DNA from: Drosophila pseudoobscura
Lineage: Eukaryota; Arthropoda; Insecta; Diptera; Drosophilidae
Direction: 5' to 3'
Length of the DNA: 64,000 bases
Assembly (NCBI RefSeq): GCF_009870125.1
Contig: NC_046679.1
Coordinates: 1-64,000 of the forward strand
In this document: positions 18,478 to 28,363 of the stretch, in pieces
Numbering within the stretch: the stretch's first letter is position 1
Layout of the letters: every line of letters starts with the position of its first letter
The notes under the pieces: model-generated
What the model saw: only the letters and a program-made list of their open reading frames with translations
Databases searched by the model: none
What the model was told of the DNA's origin: nothing
Position numbers and translations under genes: made by a program

Positions 18478-20844
18478 ATGACGAAAGGAATGGCCAGACG
18501 AGGGTCGAACAGACGCCACAGCGACGGCGGCAGAGCGGCCCGCAGAGGCGCCCTAGCAGCAGCAGCAGCAGCCAACAACATCAACACAAACACCGCCAAT
18601 AGCAGCAGCAGCAGCAGAGCCCTCGGCGCAGGCGCCAATACCAACACCAACGCCCCAGCCAATACAGAGCGACGTCGGCACAGTCACCCATCGTGTGAGT
18701 ACCCAGCCACTGCCATGGCCGACATATCCACGGCCACAGCCACTCCCCCCTCGAGCCCCATAAAAACACCAGCGCCAATACCAACAGGAATACCCACCGC
18801 AAATCCCGCAACTCCGCCAAATCCAAAAAACCCGCCAAACACAAAGGGAAAGGCCGATAGGACGCCGCTCTCGCTGCCGCTTTTCCCGCCTCTCACGCTC
18901 TCGAACATCCAAAACCGTTCGGGAGTAACGGGAGAGGGAGAAGACGGAGGAGAGCCGGCAAGCCGAAGCGCAGGAGCAGAGCGCCAAATCGGCCAACGGG
19001 CAGACACATACACATACACGAACGGATCGAACCCGTTGCGAATCGAACTTGGTTCGAGCTCGAGCAACGGGTCGATCCGAGCCATAGCCCAGCCAGCACA
19101 TATACAACGACAAACAGCAACAAATACACAACCACAAACAGAGCCACAATCACAGCCAATCCCAGCAACACCGAAACGACGCCGCGCCCTCATCGACAGT
19201 GGGAGTGACGATGAGGATGTGGCTGAGACAAAGCAGGCCAGAGGACGGGGCCGCCATCACCACCATCACCAGCAGCGGCTGCCAATCAAAAGGCCTATTA
19301 AGAAGAGGCAAACGATGGAGGAGCTGGAGGCCATTGTCCAGGAGCAGCTGAGGCAGCACGAGCTGCGGCAGCAACAACAGAGGCAGCAGAAACGGAAAAC
19401 GAATACAGCCAACACCAACACAGTTGCCGATCCTGCTGCCCTGCCGCAATCTGCCCAACCAACACATGCCCCTGCCCCAGCCTCTGCCTCTGCCACTACT
19501 AATACTAATACTGACAATATCAATACAAATAATGACGCCAACGCAATTACAAATACAAACACCAACACCGTCACCGCCACTAACACCAGCACCATCGCCA
19601 CAACCAACACAACTACTGCCACTCCCAATACAAACACCCTTGCCATTGCCAATGACATCCGGCACGGCGAGTTCGGGCATCAGCCTGTGGAAGACAGAGG
19701 GCTGAGGATCCTCATCCGAGGTCTTCCTCATTCCACGCCCTCTGACTGGTTCCGGGACAGCATGCAGGCCGAGGGGTACACGGTCCGGTATAGTCGGGCG
19801 ATCACCGATCGGTTCGATCGCAGCCGCCAATTCAACCTCTTCGAGGCTGAGATTGCCCCCAAACCGGACCGTGGCCAATACGAGGTGTTGAGGCTGCGAC
19901 GCCTGGGTGGGAGGCCCGTCACGGTTGAGAGACTTGGAGTCTCCCGTGACCCTGCCCAGTGCCATCGATGTCAGGTGTTTGGCCACACCCGCGCATATTG
20001 TAGACGAGCTGCTGTTTGCATGAAATGCGCGGGTGGGCACCTGACGGCGGAGTGCAGCAAGCCAAGGGCTGCAAATCCCAAATGCGCCAACTGCCAGGGC
20101 GCTCACATCAGCTCATACAAGGGATGCCCATCCTTTAAGGCAGCCAGGCAGCGGCTCCTGGCCCACAGGGTCGCCAGGGAGGAGGAGCGTCGGAGACAGC
20201 AGCCACAGCCAAGCCAACAGCAACACCAGCCAATACAACGTCGCCAGCAGCAGCCACATCTACAGCCATTCCCAAATCGGCAGCAGCAACGCCAACACCA
20301 ACCGGATCGGCAGCATCGGCAGCAGCATCGGTATGGCGACCAACATCCCCAGCCATCGACCAGGGGGCGCCAATACCAAAGGGACCAGCCGATGCAGCCG
20401 ATCCCAGATCGTGCTCCGACGCCACGCCAACACCAGCAACAGCAGCGGCCAGCAGCTCAGTGCGATGGGAGCTGCGCTCAAAATCTGAAAAGTTATGTCG
20501 ATAAAATTAGACAGCTGGAAGAAAAACTGGCAGCAATTACAACGAAAGTGACAAACCTGCTGCAGGCAAGGGACGAGAGCACGGGAGGAGTGCCGCCACT
20601 TCGGACAACAGCAGCAGCAGCAGCATCCACACAGCCATCAACAAGACCAGCACCAAATACGCACCATGACGCCGCAGCCATATCGGACTCTGAATCCGAT
20701 ATGGACTGCGCAGCAATTGAGGACGAGGATGACGACCAATGGACCGACCACGATCCATTTGACGCGCTGGATGGCCTGGGCGAAATATGGAGGGCACAAA
20801 TCGCCAGCGCACGCGAAAGCATGCGATCAGGCGGCGCCTATTGA
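18478..20844 (+). CDS. gag: Gag-like protein, 788 aa (E4)
   Basis: No N-terminal insertion. Distinctive residues: IPTGIPT, ADTYTYTNGSNPLRIE and SDWFRDSMQAEGYTVRYSR in the RRM-like domain, third knuckle HISSYKGCPSFK. The linker (PHLQPFPNRQQQRQHQPDRQ) is the common type. Coiled coil SYVDKIRQLEEKLAAITTKV; long C-terminus with EIWRAQIASARESMRS. The part from ADTYTYTN onward equals E6 and E8. Confidence 0.9.
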   Translation: MTKGMARRGSNRRHSDGGRAARRGALAAAAAANNINTNTANSSSSSRALGAGANTNTNAPANTERRRHSHPSCEYPATAMADISTATATPPSSPIKTPAPIPTGIPTANPATPPNPKNPPNTKGKADRTPLSLPLFPPLTLSNIQNRSGVTGEGEDGGEPASRSAGAERQIGQRADTYTYTNGSNPLRIELGSSSSNGSIRAIAQPAHIQRQTATNTQPQTEPQSQPIPATPKRRRALIDSGSDDEDVAETKQARGRGRHHHHHQQRLPIKRPIKKRQTMEELEAIVQEQLRQHELRQQQQRQQKRKTNTANTNTVADPAALPQSAQPTHAPAPASASATTNTNTDNINTNNDANAITNTNTNTVTATNTSTIATTNTTTATPNTNTLAIANDIRHGEFGHQPVEDRGLRILIRGLPHSTPSDWFRDSMQAEGYTVRYSRAITDRFDRSRQFNLFEAEIAPKPDRGQYEVLRLRRLGGRPVTVERLGVSRDPAQCHRCQVFGHTRAYCRRAAVCMKCAGGHLTAECSKPRAANPKCANCQGAHISSYKGCPSFKAARQRLLAHRVAREEERRRQQPQPSQQQHQPIQRRQQQPHLQPFPNRQQQRQHQPDRQHRQQHRYGDQHPQPSTRGRQYQRDQPMQPIPDRAPTPRQHQQQQRPAAQCDGSCAQNLKSYVDKIRQLEEKLAAITTKVTNLLQARDESTGGVPPLRTTAAAAASTQPSTRPAPNTHHDAAAISDSESDMDCAAIEDEDDDQWTDHDPFDALDGLGEIWRAQIASARESMRSGGAY

Positions 20845-20874
20845 TGTGCCAAATCGCCGACCCAGAGGCAGCCA

Positions 20875-22140
20875 CTGCAACTAAGAAAAAGACGTCAATA
20901 CGGACAACAATGAAAAACGGCCAAAACACATGAAATCCACACGTACCTGCCAATCATCAGACAGAGCTGATCACCAAGAAGCTGCCTCGCCACAATCATT
21001 GACAATTCCCTGCCAATTGGGCGGAAAAGGAGGCCTCTTTTGATGACGCTGCCACCACACCATGGCCGTGACGTCACGCCACTCCAAACAGACAGCAGCC
21101 ATTCCAACGACGATGCAGATGCTGGCGCCTGCTGCCGCTCCGCTGGGTCGCACCCGTCTCTCACGCCAATTATGTGAGGGCGGGATGGCCTGGTGTGGGG
21201 CCGCCGGACGCCAGCAAATCCTGCAAAAGAAAAAGGAGAAACAGGAGGGAGAAGCAGACTGCCAAAACACAAAATACTCACCTGCTGTTTTTCCGCCAAC
21301 ACCAACCAGACAAGGGTCGCCAGCAACAACATCCCAACGACGAAAGTACCTGCAAATAAACATAAATTAAAAACCAAAGCCAAAGCAAACACCTCATCTG
21401 GATGGCCGGACCAGTAGCCATTCAAACGCAAATACAAACTGATGACGAACGTGGCCGAGGAGGCCAGGTCAATCCACCTGACAGCGCATCCTGGTGGCCG
21501 GACCAGCAGCCACTCGGATGCGGCCAATCAACAAAATCGACAACGTATCCTGGTGGTCGGACCAGCAGCCACTTGGATGCGGCCAATAACACGACTTGTT
21601 GGCATCACATTTCGATGCCAACGCCAACACACTGGACAATGCATCTCGGGTGGCCGGACCAGTGCCACTCGATGGGATGCGCCATCTCCACCTGACAGAT
21701 GCAACGTGGGCGGCCGGACTAGAGCCGCTCGCCATCTCCATCATTGCCCACGATGCACGCCAACACCATGAATCCAGCCAGCCAATAAACAACACACAGG
21801 GGGACAACAGAGCCGGCCGGTATACAGCGCAATGTTCGCATTGCTTTTGTTATGCCCGCCGGTGCTCCGTTGTTTGTCCTCCTGTTAGAAATAAAATAAA
21901 TATGATTAATATGTTTATATGTTGTAAATGTATGTCAATTATTGTTTATTTTACCTTGTCTGCATCAATGTTTTTGTTGTAGATGTCAATCCTGTTGTTT
22001 TCTGTAGTTTTGCATGTCCGTAGATAGTTTTGTCCATAGTTTTAGTTACTTGCCTGTGATATTAGAAATAAGTTTTTGTAAATTAATGTAGTTTTTGTAG
22101 TTAATTGTATATTATTAGTAGTTTTTGATTAGTTTATTAC
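20875..22140 (-). other. E4: candidate antisense introns (four)
   Basis: Minus strand: A 20875-20946 (CAG/GTACGTG), B 21221-21281 (CAG/GTGAGTATTTTG), C 21882-21954, D 22054-22140. All terminal dinucleotides are GT...AG. Confidence 0.6.
21399..21873 (+). repeat. E4 3' UTR: GGCCGGACCAG repeats plus hairpin
   Basis: Repeats 21399-21733, the later units more diverged (GATGGGATGCGCCATC). Hairpin 21804-21873 with one A/C mismatch in the outer helix. Confidence 0.6.
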
Positions 22141-22233
22141 CTTTTTCCTCTTCTTCCCCACCTATCTTCCATTCCCATATTCCCCTTGACATGTGGTATC
22201 ACAAAAAATACCACGCAAATACCAGACCATTGA

Positions 22234-22864
22234 CCGATAACACACAAAAGCCATTTCAAATTCAAATGCATTTATCAATGCCAAGTGTGTTATCGGCCGC
22301 CAACTTCGGCAATTTACGCCCAGCCAATTCCACACCCACCCCCACCCACCACCATAAATGCCACTAAAAATCCAAATGAGGCTGAGCAGGACCAAAATTA
22401 ACACTGCCAGCCATCGCCATTCTGCCACACGCCCCAACAAAGCCACTTCAACCCCCACAAGATGCTATGCGGTCGTCTCTTCGGAGCTACACGCGCCCGG
22501 ATCTTACGATCCGGAAGTTTAAAGTATCCGGGCGGTTATACGGGAGCAGGCATTTTCCCCTTCCCATCCCATTCCCTTACAACAGAGCAGCCAATACAAA
22601 AAGCACAGAGAAACATAAGACATGAGCCATCTGCCAACAACAACACACAGCCACTAAAACAAACAGCCATTAAATATTTCATTGCCTACTTGTCGGTGCT
22701 GCTGCCCTCGGACCATTTTCATCTCACTCAATATTGGGGTGTGTGAAAGTGGAACCGGGGGTGAGAGCACCGGTAAATGACGATCGGCGATCGGGTCTCT
22801 CGAGTGTGGAGAGCATGGGAGTTGGCGGACACATGAGTGTTCCACCATGAACCTCGTCCAGGCC
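22234..22864 (+). promoter_or_regulatory. E4 3'-terminal regulatory region (drives E5)
   Basis: Inverted repeat 22234-22296, hairpin 22495-22533 (TTTAAAG), G4 motif 22557-22576 with one 3-nt loop (ATT). Confidence 0.55.
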
Positions 22865-22994
22865 ACTCTCATCTCATCCGCCCGCCCGAGAGGTCGCGAT
22901 CGTCGGACGCAAAGTAATTGAATTAATCGCCGACGCCAATAAAATTGAGACTCTCATCTCATCCGCCCGCTCGAGAGGTTGTGATCGTCGGACG
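22865..22994 (+). promoter_or_regulatory. E4/E5 junction: tag block, two modules
   Basis: Modules at 22865 (TCGCG, with CCCGAGAG instead of CTCGAGAG) and 22950 (TTGTG), separated by spacer A at 22910-22949. Confidence 0.7.
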
Positions 22995-23218
22995 TGCCAT
23001 CACCGTTTTTTTTTCGTGTCGTCTTTGCCGTGTCGCCATTTCCGTTGTGTTTTTCTGTGTTGCGCCCTGTTTTCTTTTTTGTGGTGTCTGTCGTGTGCCG
23101 TGCCGTGCTGTGCCGTGCCCCCTCGCTGACATGACAAAAAGTCCCTTCCTCCCCACCACCGCTACTACTACTACCGACAAGCTTTCTGCTCCCCAATAAA
23201 ACTATCAATAATTTAGAT

Positions 23219-23314
23219 ACACAAACTAAATAGAAATATACACAAACTAAATAGAAAATACACAAACCAAATAGAAATATACACAAACCAAATAGAGTTA
23301 CACAAACCAAATAG
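23219..23314 (+). repeat. E5 5' UTR minisatellite, 5 units
   Basis: Mostly ACACAAACCAAATAG units; the leader (GCCAATAAATGACC) matches E1, E8 and E9. Confidence 0.75.
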
Positions 23315-23426
23315 AGAAAACTGTGTAAAGAGAAGAAAGTGCCAATAAATGACCAAAAAACAAAGAACCAATTAAGTGCAATTAATTTAACAAACGGTAA
23401 AGGGACCAACAACAGCAACAACAACA

Positions 23427-25922
23427 ATGACGAAAGGAATGGCCAGACGAGGGTCGAACAGACGCCACAGCGACGGCGGCAGAGCGGCCCGCAGAGGCGC
23501 CCTAGCAGCAGCAGCAGCAGCCAACAACATCAACACAAACACCGCCAATAGCAGCAGCAGCAGCAGAGCCCTCGGCGCAGGCGCCAACACCAACATAAAC
23601 GCCCCAGCCAATACAGAGCGCCGACGCCACAGCCACCCACCGTGTGAGTACCCAGCCACTGCCATGGCCGACATATCCACGGCCACAGCCACTCCCCCCT
23701 CGAGCCCCATAAAAACAGCAGCGCCAATACTGGCCATGCCCCTCCACTCCCGGCTGCATAGCGGCGAGCAATTCTGCTTCCGCCAGTGCCAGGAGGAGGT
23801 GGCACAAAGATGGGAGGCGGCAGCGTCGGCCGCCTCAGCAGCAACAGCAGCGCCAATACCAACAAAAATACCCACCGCAAATCCCGCAACCCCGCCAAAT
23901 CCAAAAAACCCGCCAAATCAAAGGGGAAAGGCCGATAGGACGCCGCTCTCGCTGCCGCTTTTCCCGCCTCTCACGCTCTCGAACATCCAAAACCGTTCGG
24001 GAGTAACGGGAGAGGGAGAAGACGGAGGAGAGCCGGCAAGCCGAAGCGCAGGAGCAGAGCGCCAAATCGGCCAACGGGCAGACACATACACATACACGAA
24101 CGGATCGAACCCGTTGCGAATCGAACTTGGTTCGAGCTCGAGCAACGGGTCGATCCGAGCCATAGCCCAGCCAGCACATATACAACGACAAACAGCAACA
24201 AATACACAACCACAAACAGAGCCACAATCACAGCCAATCCCAGCAACACCAAAACGACGCCGCGCCCTCATCGATAGTGGGAGTGACGATGAGGATGAGG
24301 CTGAGACGAAGCAGGCCAGACGACGGGGCCGCCATCACCACCATCACCAGCAGCGGCTGCCAATCAAAAGGCCTATTAAGAAGAGGCAAACGATGGAGGA
24401 GCTGGAGGCCATTGTTCAGGAGCAGCTGAGGCAGCACGAGCTGCGGCAGCAACAACAGAGGCGGCAGAAACGGAAAACGAATACAGCCAACACCAACACA
24501 GTTGCCGATCCTGCTGCCCTGCCGCAATCTGCCCAACCAACACATGCCCCTGCCCCAGCCTCTGCCTCTGCCACTACTAATACTAATACTGACAATATCA
24601 ATACAAATAATGACGCCAACGCAATTACAAATACAAACACCAACACCGTCACCGCCACTAACACCAACACCAACGCCACAACCAACACAACTACTGCCAC
24701 TCCCAATACAAACACCCTTGCCATTGCCAATGACGTCCGGCACGGCGAGTTCGGGCATCAGCCTCTGGAAGACAGAGGGCTGAGGATCCTCATCCGAGGT
24801 CTTCCTCATTCCACGCCCTCTGTCTGGTTCCGGGACTGCATGCAGGCCGAGGGGTACACGGTTCGGTTTGTAAGGGCAATCACCGATCGGTTCGATCGCA
24901 GCCGTCAATTCAACCTCTTTGAGGCTGAGATTGCCCCCAAACCGGACCGTGGCCAATTCGATGTGTTGAAGCTGCGACGCCTGGGTGGGAGGCCCGTCAC
25001 GGTTGAGAGACTTGGAGTCTCCCGTGACCCTGCCCAGTGCCATCGATGTCAGGTGTTTGGCCACACCCGCGCATATTGTAGACGAGCTGCTGTCTGCATG
25101 AAATGCGCGGGTGGGCACCTGACGGCGGAGTGCAGCAAGCCAAGGGCTGCAAATCCCAAATGCGCCAACTGCCAGGGCCAGCACATCAGCTCATACAAGG
25201 GATGCCCATCCTTTAAGGCAGCCAGGCAGCGGCTCCTGGCCCACAGGGTCGCCAGGGAGGAGGAGCGTCGCAGACAGCAGCCACAACCAAGCCAACAGCA
25301 ACACCAGCCAATACAACGTCGCCAGCAGCAGCCACATCTACAGCCATTCCCAAATCGGCAGCAGCAACGCCAACACCAACCGGATCGGCAGCATCGGCAG
25401 CAGCATCGGTATGGCGACCAACATCCCCAGCCATCGACCAGGGGGCGCCAATACCAAAGGGTCCAGCCGATGCAGCCGATCCCAGATCGTGCTCCGACGC
25501 CACGCCAACACCAGCAACAGCAGCGGCCAGCAGCCCAGTGCGATGGGAGCTGCGCTCAAAATCTGAAAAGTTATGTCGATAAAATTAGACAGCTGGAAGA
25601 AAAACTGGCAGCAATTACAACGAAAGTGACAAACCTGCTGCAGGCAAGGGACGAGAGCACGGGAGGAGTGCCGCCACTTCGGACAACAGCAGCAGCAGCA
25701 GCATCCACACAGCCATCAACAAGACCAGCACCAAATACGCACCATGACGCCGCAGCCATATCGGACTCTGAATCCGATATGGACTGCGCAGCAATTGACG
25801 ACGAGGATGACGACCAATGGACCGACCACGATCCATTTGACGCGCTGGATGGCCTGGGCGAAATATGGAGGGCACAAATCGCCAGCGCACGCGAAAGCAT
25901 GCGATCAGGCGGCGCCTATTGA
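23427..25922 (+). CDS. gag: Gag-like protein, 831 aa (E5)
   Basis: Carries the insertion in its longer form (ASAASAATAAPIP). Differences from neighbours: DEDEAETKQ, QQQQRRQKRK, HQPLEDRGL, and FVRAITDRF in the RRM-like domain. The third knuckle reads CQGQHISSYKGC (Gln for Ala before the His), shared with E9 and E10. Long C-terminus of the E4/E6 type. Zinc-binding residues intact. Confidence 0.9.
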   Translation: MTKGMARRGSNRRHSDGGRAARRGALAAAAAANNINTNTANSSSSSRALGAGANTNINAPANTERRRHSHPPCEYPATAMADISTATATPPSSPIKTAAPILAMPLHSRLHSGEQFCFRQCQEEVAQRWEAAASAASAATAAPIPTKIPTANPATPPNPKNPPNQRGKADRTPLSLPLFPPLTLSNIQNRSGVTGEGEDGGEPASRSAGAERQIGQRADTYTYTNGSNPLRIELGSSSSNGSIRAIAQPAHIQRQTATNTQPQTEPQSQPIPATPKRRRALIDSGSDDEDEAETKQARRRGRHHHHHQQRLPIKRPIKKRQTMEELEAIVQEQLRQHELRQQQQRRQKRKTNTANTNTVADPAALPQSAQPTHAPAPASASATTNTNTDNINTNNDANAITNTNTNTVTATNTNTNATTNTTTATPNTNTLAIANDVRHGEFGHQPLEDRGLRILIRGLPHSTPSVWFRDCMQAEGYTVRFVRAITDRFDRSRQFNLFEAEIAPKPDRGQFDVLKLRRLGGRPVTVERLGVSRDPAQCHRCQVFGHTRAYCRRAAVCMKCAGGHLTAECSKPRAANPKCANCQGQHISSYKGCPSFKAARQRLLAHRVAREEERRRQQPQPSQQQHQPIQRRQQQPHLQPFPNRQQQRQHQPDRQHRQQHRYGDQHPQPSTRGRQYQRVQPMQPIPDRAPTPRQHQQQQRPAAQCDGSCAQNLKSYVDKIRQLEEKLAAITTKVTNLLQARDESTGGVPPLRTTAAAAASTQPSTRPAPNTHHDAAAISDSESDMDCAAIDDEDDDQWTDHDPFDALDGLGEIWRAQIASARESMRSGGAY

Positions 25923-25952
25923 TGTGCCAAATCGCCGATCCAGAGGCAGCCA

Positions 25953-27063
25953 CTGCAACTAAGAAAAAGACGTCAATACGGACAACAATGAAAAACGGCC
26001 AATACAAACGAAATCCACACGTACCTGCCAATCATCAGACAGAGCTGATCACCAAGAAGCTGCCTCGCCACCAACACTGACAATTTCCTGCCAATTGGGC
26101 GGAAAAGGAGGCCTCTTTTGTTGACGCTGCTACCACAACATGGCCGTGACGTCACGCCACTCACAACCAACAGCAGCCATTCCAACGACGATGCAGACGC
26201 TGGCGCCTGTTGCCGCTCCGCTGGGTCACACCCGTCTCTCATGCCAATTATGTGAGGGCGGGATGGCCTGGTGTTGGGCCGCCAGACGCCAGCAAATCCT
26301 GCAAAAAAACAAGGAGAATCATAAAGGAGGCTGCCAATAAAAGCATAAATACTCACCTGCAAAAGTCTCTCACGCCATCACAAACCAGACAAGGGTCGCC
26401 AGCAACAACATCCCAACGCCAACAAGTACCTGAAAATAAACAAAAATTAAAAATCAAACGCCAAAACGAACACCTCAACTGGATGGCCGGACCAGCAGCC
26501 ATCCAAAACGCCACTACAAACCTACGACGAACGTGGCCGAGGAGGCCAGGCCAATCCACCTGACAACGCATCCTGGTGGCCGGACCAGCAGCCACTCGGA
26601 TGCGGCCAACAACTGGAATCGACAACGCATCCTGGTGGTCGGACCAGCAGCCACTTGGATGCGGCCAATAACACGACTTGTTGGCATCACATTTCGATGC
26701 CAACGCCAACACACTGGACAATGCATCTCGGGTGGCCGGACCAGTGCCACTCGAGTGCAGCAGCCAACACCTACCAGCGACAGATGCAACGTGGGCGGCC
26801 GGAACAGAGCCGCTCGCCAACAACACCATCAGAGCCCACGATGCACGCCATTCCCAAGTCCAGCCATCGCCACTAAAGATCCAGATGGTGCCACTAATCC
26901 TGCACAGGGGGACAACGGAGCCGGCCGGTATGCGGCGCAATGTTCTGCATTGCGTTTGCCATGCTGGCCGGTGCTTTGTTGTAGTTGTCCTCCTGCTAAA
27001 AATAAATGATATTTAAGTATGTTTATTGTTGTGTAAATGTATTGTAATTATTGTTTGTTTTAC
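25953..27063 (-). other. E5: candidate antisense introns (three)
   Basis: Minus strand: A 25953-26024 (CAG/GTACGTG), B 26299-26356 (58 nt, CAG/GTGAGTATT), C 26993-27063 (AAG/GTAAAACA to TTTTTAGCAG/GAGGAC). Confidence 0.6.
26479..26982 (+). repeat. E5 3' UTR: GGCCGGACCAG repeats plus hairpin
   Basis: Repeats 26479-26818; class II hairpin 26912-26982. Confidence 0.65.
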
Positions 27064-27278
27064 CTTGTATATATCTCTGTAGTTTTGTAGTCCTTATTTG
27101 TAGTAATTGTAGATAGATTGTCCTTAGCTGTAATGTAATTTAATTAATTTTAGTTATTTATTCTAGCATATTTACCTTTCTTCTTCTTCTTTCCCAACTA
27201 TCACCCATTCCCAAATACCTGACAAGTGGCAACGCCATTAATGACCAAAAATACCACGCCAATTATCAAAATACTGCG

Positions 27279-27915
27279 CCGATAACACACACAAAAGCCA
27301 TTTCAAATTCAAATGCATTTATCAATGCTAGTGTGTTATCGGCCGCCAACTTCGGCAATTTATGCCCAGCCAATCCCACACCCACCCTTCCACCCACTTC
27401 AAATGCCAATAAAAACCAAAAACGAGGCTGAGCAGGATCAAAATTAACACTGCCAACCATCGCCATTCTGCCACACGCCCCAACAAAGCCACTTCAACCC
27501 CCACAAGATGCTATGCGGTCGTCTCTTCGGAGCTACACGCGCCCGGATCTTACGATCCGGAAGTATAAAGTATCCGGGCGGTTATACGGGAGCAGGCATT
27601 TTCCCCTTCCCATCCCATCCCCTTGACAACAGAGCAGCCACTACAAGAAAGCACAGAGAAAACATAAGACACGGGCCATTTGCCAACAACAACACACACA
27701 GCCACTAAAACAAACAGCCATTGCAAATTTTCATTGCCTACTTGTCGGTGCTGCTGCCCTCGGACCATTTTCATCTCACTCAATATTGGGGTGTGTGAAA
27801 GTGGAACCGGGGGTGAGAGCACCGGTAAAAGACGATCGGCGATCGGGTCTCTCGAGTGTGGAGAGCATGGGAGTTGGCGGACACATGAGTGTTCCACCAT
27901 GAACCTCGTCCAGGC
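27279..27915 (+). promoter_or_regulatory. E5 3'-terminal regulatory region (drives E6)
   Basis: Inverted repeat 27279-27290/27331-27342, hairpin 27541-27579 (TATAAAG), G4 motif 27603-27622. Confidence 0.55.
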
Positions 27916-27960
27916 CACTCTCATCTCATCCGCCCGCTCGAGAGGTTGTGATCGTCGGAC
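27916..27960 (+). promoter_or_regulatory. E6 start: single tag module (TTGTG variant)
   Basis: Direct junction without spacer, as at E4. Confidence 0.55.
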
Positions 27961-28188
27961 GTGCCATCACCGTTTTTTTTCGTGTCGTCTTTGCCGTGTC
28001 GCCATTTCCGTTGTGTTTTTCTGTGTTGCGCCCTGTTTTTCTTTTTGTGCTGTCTGTCGTGTGCCGTGCCGTGCTGTGCCGTGCCCCCCCCGCTGACATG
28101 ACAAAAAGTCCCTCCCCCCCCACCACCACCGCTACTACTACTACCGACAAGCTTTCTGCTCCCCAATAAAATTTAACAATAATTTAGA

Positions 28189-28246
28189 TACACAAACTAA
28201 ATAGAAATATACACAAACTAAATAGAAAATACACAAACGAAATAGA
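28189..28246 (+). repeat. E6 5' UTR minisatellite, 3 units
   Basis: The shortest array in the window. The leader after it also differs (AATACAAATAAAAAGAACC). Confidence 0.75.
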
Positions 28247-28363
28247 GAAAACTGTGTAAAGAGAAGAAAGTGCCAATAAATGACAAAATACAAATAAAAA
28301 GAACCAAATAAACTGCAATTAATTTAACAAACGGTAAAGGGACCAACACCAGCAACAACAACA

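Larger units (their letters stand above)
17992..22864 (+). mobile_element. E4: complete gag-only element
   Basis: 4873 bp. From mid-gag through the class I 3' UTR it matches E6 and E8 at offsets 10006 and 19948, but its gag N-terminal part is of the E2 type. Confidence 0.85.
22865..27915 (+). mobile_element. E5: complete gag-only element
   Basis: 5051 bp, class II 3' UTR, gag with the N-terminal insertion (831 aa, longest in the window). Confidence 0.85.
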